From contig JAUNOG010000005.1 of the NCBI GenBank assembly GCA_030531185.1, positions 1-64,000 of the forward strand: 64,000 nucleotides of DNA. The letters run 5' to 3'. Under the pieces are notes generated by a model, which saw only the letters and a program-made list of their open reading frames with translations, made no database searches and was not told the DNA's origin. This DNA comes from Ruminococcus sp. GTDB taxonomy: Bacteria; Bacillota; Clostridia; Oscillospirales; Ruminococcaceae. Both the position numbers and the translations under genes were made by a program. Each line of letters starts with the position of its first letter. Positions within the stretch are counted from its first letter, which is position 1. Shown here one piece after another: positions 60,727-64,000 of the stretch.

Positions 60727-62046
60727 ATGCCAAATCCATTTTTACCGCTGTGGGAATATATTCCCGACGGAGAGCCCAGAGTTTTCGGAAACAGAGTATA
60801 TCTTTACGGCTCTCACGACAGAGCAGGCTCAGACGCATTCTGCGATTTCAAGCTTAAGGTATGGAGCGCTCCCATAAACGACCTTAACAACTGGCAATGC
60901 CACGGAGACAGTTTTCACACTCTTGATGACGAGGATCATAAGTCCGACACGTCCGAATGGACGGAAAGAGAGCTTTATGCTCCCGATTGTGTGGAAAAAG
61001 ACGGCAAATATTATCTTTACACATATATTCTGGGTTCAAAGGGCTGCGTAAGCGTCAGCGACAGACCCGAGGGTCCGTTCAGACTTCTGTCACGATATAA
61101 ATATGACGAGGCCGACGCAGGTGACGACGGCATTTTCAATGATGCGGGAGTTCTTGTGGACGACGGCAGAGTTTACATTTACTACGGCTTTGAAAAGTCA
61201 CATATGAACGAACTTAATGCCGATAATATGTATGAGATCAAGAAAGGCTCTTACATCGAGGACGTTATTCCTGCGGGAAACGCAGAGGACGATTTCTTTG
61301 AGGCAAGCTCTCCGCGCAAAATAGGCAGCAGATACTATCTTATTTACTCGCCGAGACTTGGCAGCCGTTTGCATTACGCCGTTTCCGACAGCCCGACAGG
61401 ACCTTTTGAGCGCAAGGGCTATATTATCGACAACGGTATAGACTACCCGGGAGGAAACAATCACGGCTCGATTTGCTGTATCGGCGGTCAGTGGTATGTG
61501 TTCTACCATAAGATGACAAACGGTACCATAATGTCCCGACGCGCCTGTGTTGAGAAAATTGAAATTCTGCCAGACGGAACTATTCCGCAGGTCGAAATGA
61601 CTTCGCTTGGTTTTGAAAGTTCGCTTGATCCTTATAAAATTATTCCCGCAGAAATCGCCTGCGTACTGAAGGGCGGCTGTATTGTTACCGAAAAGGACAG
61701 CTTTACACGTCCTGTAACGCAGATAAAAAACGGAGCGGTCATAGGCTACAGATATTTTGATTTCGGGGAGGATTTTTCCAGTAAAACACTTGAACTTGCC
61801 GTTCAGGTATCAGGCTCGGGTTGTCGTTCAATGCTTCGCATTCTTCTTGATGATTACGAAAACGGAGAGGAAGTCGGATGTGTAGAAATCGGTCCTCGAG
61901 ACGGCGAATACTCTGCAAGAATAAAAAATATAACGGGACGTCACGCTGTATATTTTAAGGTTGAACACTGCTATGTCGGATGGTTCGCGAACGCCTTTGA
62001 CGAACGCAATCTTTTTGATTTTATTGCTTTTACTTTCAAGAAATAA
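60727..62046 (+). CDS. Glycoside hydrolase family 43 protein
   Basis: 439 residues, no signal peptide, so intracellular. The five-bladed propeller (about 1-300) shows the base Asp in IPDGEPRVFGNRVYLYGSHD, the pKa-modulating Asp in LYAPDCVEKDGKYYLYTY and the acid Glu in FFEASSPRKIGSRYYLIYSP. A C-terminal beta-sandwich (about 315-439) resembles CBM6-like modules. GH43 enzymes release arabinose, xylose or galactose from plant polysaccharides and oligosaccharides. AAGGAGG precedes the ATG. Together with GH31 it suggests processing of imported hemicellulose-type oligosaccharides. Confidence 0.92.
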   Translation: MPNPFLPLWEYIPDGEPRVFGNRVYLYGSHDRAGSDAFCDFKLKVWSAPINDLNNWQCHGDSFHTLDDEDHKSDTSEWTERELYAPDCVEKDGKYYLYTYILGSKGCVSVSDRPEGPFRLLSRYKYDEADAGDDGIFNDAGVLVDDGRVYIYYGFEKSHMNELNADNMYEIKKGSYIEDVIPAGNAEDDFFEASSPRKIGSRYYLIYSPRLGSRLHYAVSDSPTGPFERKGYIIDNGIDYPGGNNHGSICCIGGQWYVFYHKMTNGTIMSRRACVEKIEILPDGTIPQVEMTSLGFESSLDPYKIIPAEIACVLKGGCIVTEKDSFTRPVTQIKNGAVIGYRYFDFGEDFSSKTLELAVQVSGSGCRSMLRILLDDYENGEEVGCVEIGPRDGEYSARIKNITGRHAVYFKVEHCYVGWFANAFDERNLFDFIAFTFKK

Positions 62047-62175
62047 CAAATCTATTTACCAATAAATGTTTAATTGGCAAAACAATATCTATTTGTTGTC
62101 TTTTGTGTAATATGCTGTAAAATAGTCTGAAAATTTATACAGATATACGAAAATTAATGCCGATTTATATTTGTA

Positions 62176-62204
62176 TTGACTTTTAGTTGATTAAATGATA
62201 TAAT
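62176..62204 (+). promoter_or_regulatory. Promoter of a free-standing small RNA
   Basis: TTGACT (62176-62181), 17-bp spacer, TATAAT (62199-62204). Confidence 0.8.
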
Positions 62205-62210
62205 AAATTT

Positions 62211-62322
62211 ATCCAAGTAAACTTGTGAGACGATCCGATTACTATGGGTGAATAAAAAATCATCAGGGGACAATTAAATCACAAAAATTCCTGCAAGCGA
62301 ATTGTGCTTGCAGGGATTTTTT
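62211..62322 (+). ncRNA. Candidate small RNA of about 110 nt
   Basis: A near-consensus promoter and a strong terminator bracket about 110 nt with no ORF. An AAGT-AA-ACTT hairpin lies near the 5' end, then GACGATCCGATTACTATGGG and an A-rich stretch. It lies between convergent GH43 and P-type ATPase genes, so it is not a leader. No known family recognised. 62047-62175 and 62323-62400 hold no other feature beyond a TCCGC/GCGGA hairpin near 62356. Confidence 0.65.
62287..62322 (+). terminator. Terminator of the small RNA
   Basis: CCTGCAAGC and GCTTGCAGG pair over a 7-nt loop, followed by six T. Confidence 0.9.
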
Positions 62323-62400
62323 CTGTTATATACACAGTTTTGTGAGTACTTTTCATTTCTTTCCGCTAAGCGGATTTTTCTTGCTTCTTATATCTAACAT

Positions 62401-64000
62401 CTAATTTCTAACTCTGCTTGCTCTCATAGCATTGAGTATTGCAAGTACAGATACTCCTACGTCCGCAAATACCGCCGCCCACATTCCTGCAATCCCTACA
62501 GCTCCCAGAACAAGTATAGCAAATTTTACTGCCAATGCAAACACGATATTCTGATATACTATACGGACTGTTTTTCTGGCTATATCTATTGCTGTTGCTA
62601 TCTTTTCGGGATTATCGTCCATAAGGACTATATCCGCCGCCTCTATTGCCGCGTCGGAGCCCATTGCGCCCATTGCTATACCGATATCCGCTCTTGAAAG
62701 TACGGGAGCGTCGTTTATTCCGTCCCCCACAAAAGCAAGCTTGCCTTTGTCGGATTTCTGCGCCAGCAGCTCCTCTACTTTGTCTACCTTATCGGCAGGC
62801 AGAAGCTCCGTATATGCAAGGTCAAGTCCCAGCTTTTGGGCAACGTCCTCGCCGACTTCCTTTGCGTCTCCCGTGAGCATAACCGTCTTCTTAACGCCCT
62901 TTTCTTTCAGGGACTTTATCGCGGCGGCGGAGGTCTCCTTTATCTCGTCGGATATCACAAGATGTCCCGCATATTTTCCGTCTACCGCAACGTGTACCGT
63001 AGTGCCCGTGTTGTGACATTTGTGCCATTTTACACCTAACCGCTCCATAAGCTTATCGTTGCCTGCGCAGACCTCAAAGCCGTCTATAACGGCTTTTACG
63101 CCGTGACCCGAGATCTCATTGCTTTCGGTAATTCTTGCGCTGTCGATCTCCCCTTTGTAAGCCTCTGCTATAGATTTCGCTATGGGGTGCGTGGAATAGC
63201 TCTCAGCATACGCCGCAAGCTCCACAAGCTTATCTTCGGGGAAATTCTCGGGGTGAACGGATGTTACTCTGAACACTCCCTTTGTAAGCGTACCCGTCTT
63301 GTCGAACACGATGATCTCGGAATTGGCAAGCGCCTCCAGATAGTTTCCGCCCTTGACGAGAATGCCCGATTTGCTTGCGCCGCCGATACCTCCGAAAAAG
63401 CTGAGAGGTACGGAAATAACCAGCGCACAGGGACAGGAAATTACAAGGAAGATCAGCGCTCTGTGTATCCAGTTTGCCCAGCCGCCTCCCAATATCAGCG
63501 GAGGTATTACCGCAAGCAGAGCCGCCGCAATAACGACGACGGGCGTATAATATTTTGCAAATCTGGTGATGAAATTTTCCGCCTTGGCTTTTTTGGAGGC
63601 TGAATTTTCCACCAGATCAAGTATCTTGGCAACTGTGGACTGTCCGAACTCTTTGGTAACTCTTACCTTTAAAAGTCCGGTCTGATTGATACAGCCGCTG
63701 ATTACCTCTTCGCCCTCATCTACGGAGCGGGGCAGGCTTTCGCCCGTAAGCGCGGCAGTGTCCACCGTGGATTTTCCCTCAATGACAACGCCGTCCAGAG
63801 GAATTTTTTCTCCCGCCTTGACGACGATAATATCGCCTACGGAAATTTCCTCGGGGTCGACCTGAACCAACTCTCCGCCGCGTTCAATGTTGGCGTAATC
63901 GGGACGAATGTCCATAAGGCTTGCAATGGACTTTCTGGACTTTCCTACGGCTAAATTCTGGAAAAGCTCGCCCACCTGATAGAACAGCATAACTGCGGAC
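62401..64000 (-). CDS. Heavy-metal P1B-type ATPase (Zn/Cd type), partial
   Basis: The frame is open to the window edge (codons continue upstream of the ATG at 63990), so about the last 532 residues are visible and the N-terminal metal domains and first helices lie outside. CPCALVISVPL is the transmembrane CPC metal motif. DKTGTLTKG holds the phosphorylated Asp, STHPIAK the P1B-specific His-Pro, and GDGINDAPVL the hinge. The CPCALV type and the DVGVSVLAILNAMR last helix fit Zn2+/Cd2+/Pb2+ exporters (ZntA/CadA). It exports toxic divalent metals using ATP; the ion is inferred from the motif class. Confidence 0.92.
   Translation of the reverse strand, partial: SAVMLFYQVGELFQNLAVGKSRKSIASLMDIRPDYANIERGGELVQVDPEEISVGDIIVVKAGEKIPLDGVVIEGKSTVDTAALTGESLPRSVDEGEEVISGCINQTGLLKVRVTKEFGQSTVAKILDLVENSASKKAKAENFITRFAKYYTPVVVIAAALLAVIPPLILGGGWANWIHRALIFLVISCPCALVISVPLSFFGGIGGASKSGILVKGGNYLEALANSEIIVFDKTGTLTKGVFRVTSVHPENFPEDKLVELAAYAESYSTHPIAKSIAEAYKGEIDSARITESNEISGHGVKAVIDGFEVCAGNDKLMERLGVKWHKCHNTGTTVHVAVDGKYAGHLVISDEIKETSAAAIKSLKEKGVKKTVMLTGDAKEVGEDVAQKLGLDLAYTELLPADKVDKVEELLAQKSDKGKLAFVGDGINDAPVLSRADIGIAMGAMGSDAAIEAADIVLMDDNPEKIATAIDIARKTVRIVYQNIVFALAVKFAILVLGAVGIAGMWAAVFADVGVSVLAILNAMRASRVRN

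Noticed and set aside
62340..62400. TCCGC/GCGGA hairpin as terminator of the P-type ATPase
   Set aside because: The T run lies on the plus-strand side, the wrong direction for the minus-strand gene, and the stem is only 5 bp.

Overview
The window is a gene-dense piece of a chromosome from a low-to-moderate GC, anaerobic Gram-positive bacterium. It looks most like Ruminococcus or another member of the Oscillospiraceae. The basis is strong Shine-Dalgarno sites, near-consensus TTGACA/TATAAT promoters with 17-bp spacers, an ECF transporter operon next to truA, a ClpE-type chaperone, rubredoxin, PfkB, GH31 and GH43 glycosidases, and secreted proteins with Ser/Thr-rich tails. This assignment is inference; no rRNA or tRNA gene was seen.

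Layout. 1-1.9 kb: two paralogous secreted or anchored proteins. 2.1-5.7 kb: an SDR oxidoreductase, a sugar nucleotidyltransferase, an sce7726-like protein, a sirtuin and a small unknown. 6-17.5 kb: a long minus-strand run with ClpE, CvpA, DUF5711, TruA, the ECF module EcfT/EcfA2/EcfA1 (with two unknown membrane proteins between the ATPases) and a PfkB kinase. 17.5-26 kb: TfoX-C and ANT(6)-like genes, an rRNA-methyltransferase-like gene, acetyltransferases, a WGR-domain gene broken by one stop codon, a flavodoxin-fold protein, GlmM and RuvCAB. 26.5-30.4 kb (plus strand, with rubredoxin on the minus strand): MurA behind a structured leader, a HAD phosphatase, a WalJ-like hydrolase and RlmH. 30.5-38.1 kb: glycolytic genes gpmI, tpiA and pgk, each apparently its own unit, with small membrane proteins and a GNAT between them. 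38.4-40.6 kb: a self-regulated GntR/ABC operon ending in two micropeptides. 40.7-49 kb: a diguanylate cyclase, an M15 peptidase and glutamate synthase gltBD.

49-54 kb is the most interesting protein-coding segment. An ABC exporter, a signal-peptidase-like S24/S26 protein and a PqqD-type recognition protein are divergent from a secreted protein, a 40-residue peptide, a lipoprotein and an HprK-like kinase. It resembles a peptide maturation and export locus but lacks the usual RiPP cyclase or radical-SAM enzymes.

54-57 kb holds two non-coding transcription units. One is a roughly 260-nt minus-strand RNA with 6S-like folding. The other, at 55.2-56.3 kb, is about 1.1 kb, runs from a near-consensus promoter to a strong terminator, has no normal gene, and carries about a dozen phased Shine-Dalgarno modules, many followed by an ATG and a stop after 0-16 further codons. 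This is my leading candidate for an undescribed element. 57-64 kb: a secreted membrane-anchored protein, RuvX, DUF5662, a divergent GH31/GH43 pair with a cre-like site between them, a free-standing small RNA, and the C-terminal part of a Zn/Cd-type P-type ATPase running off the right edge.
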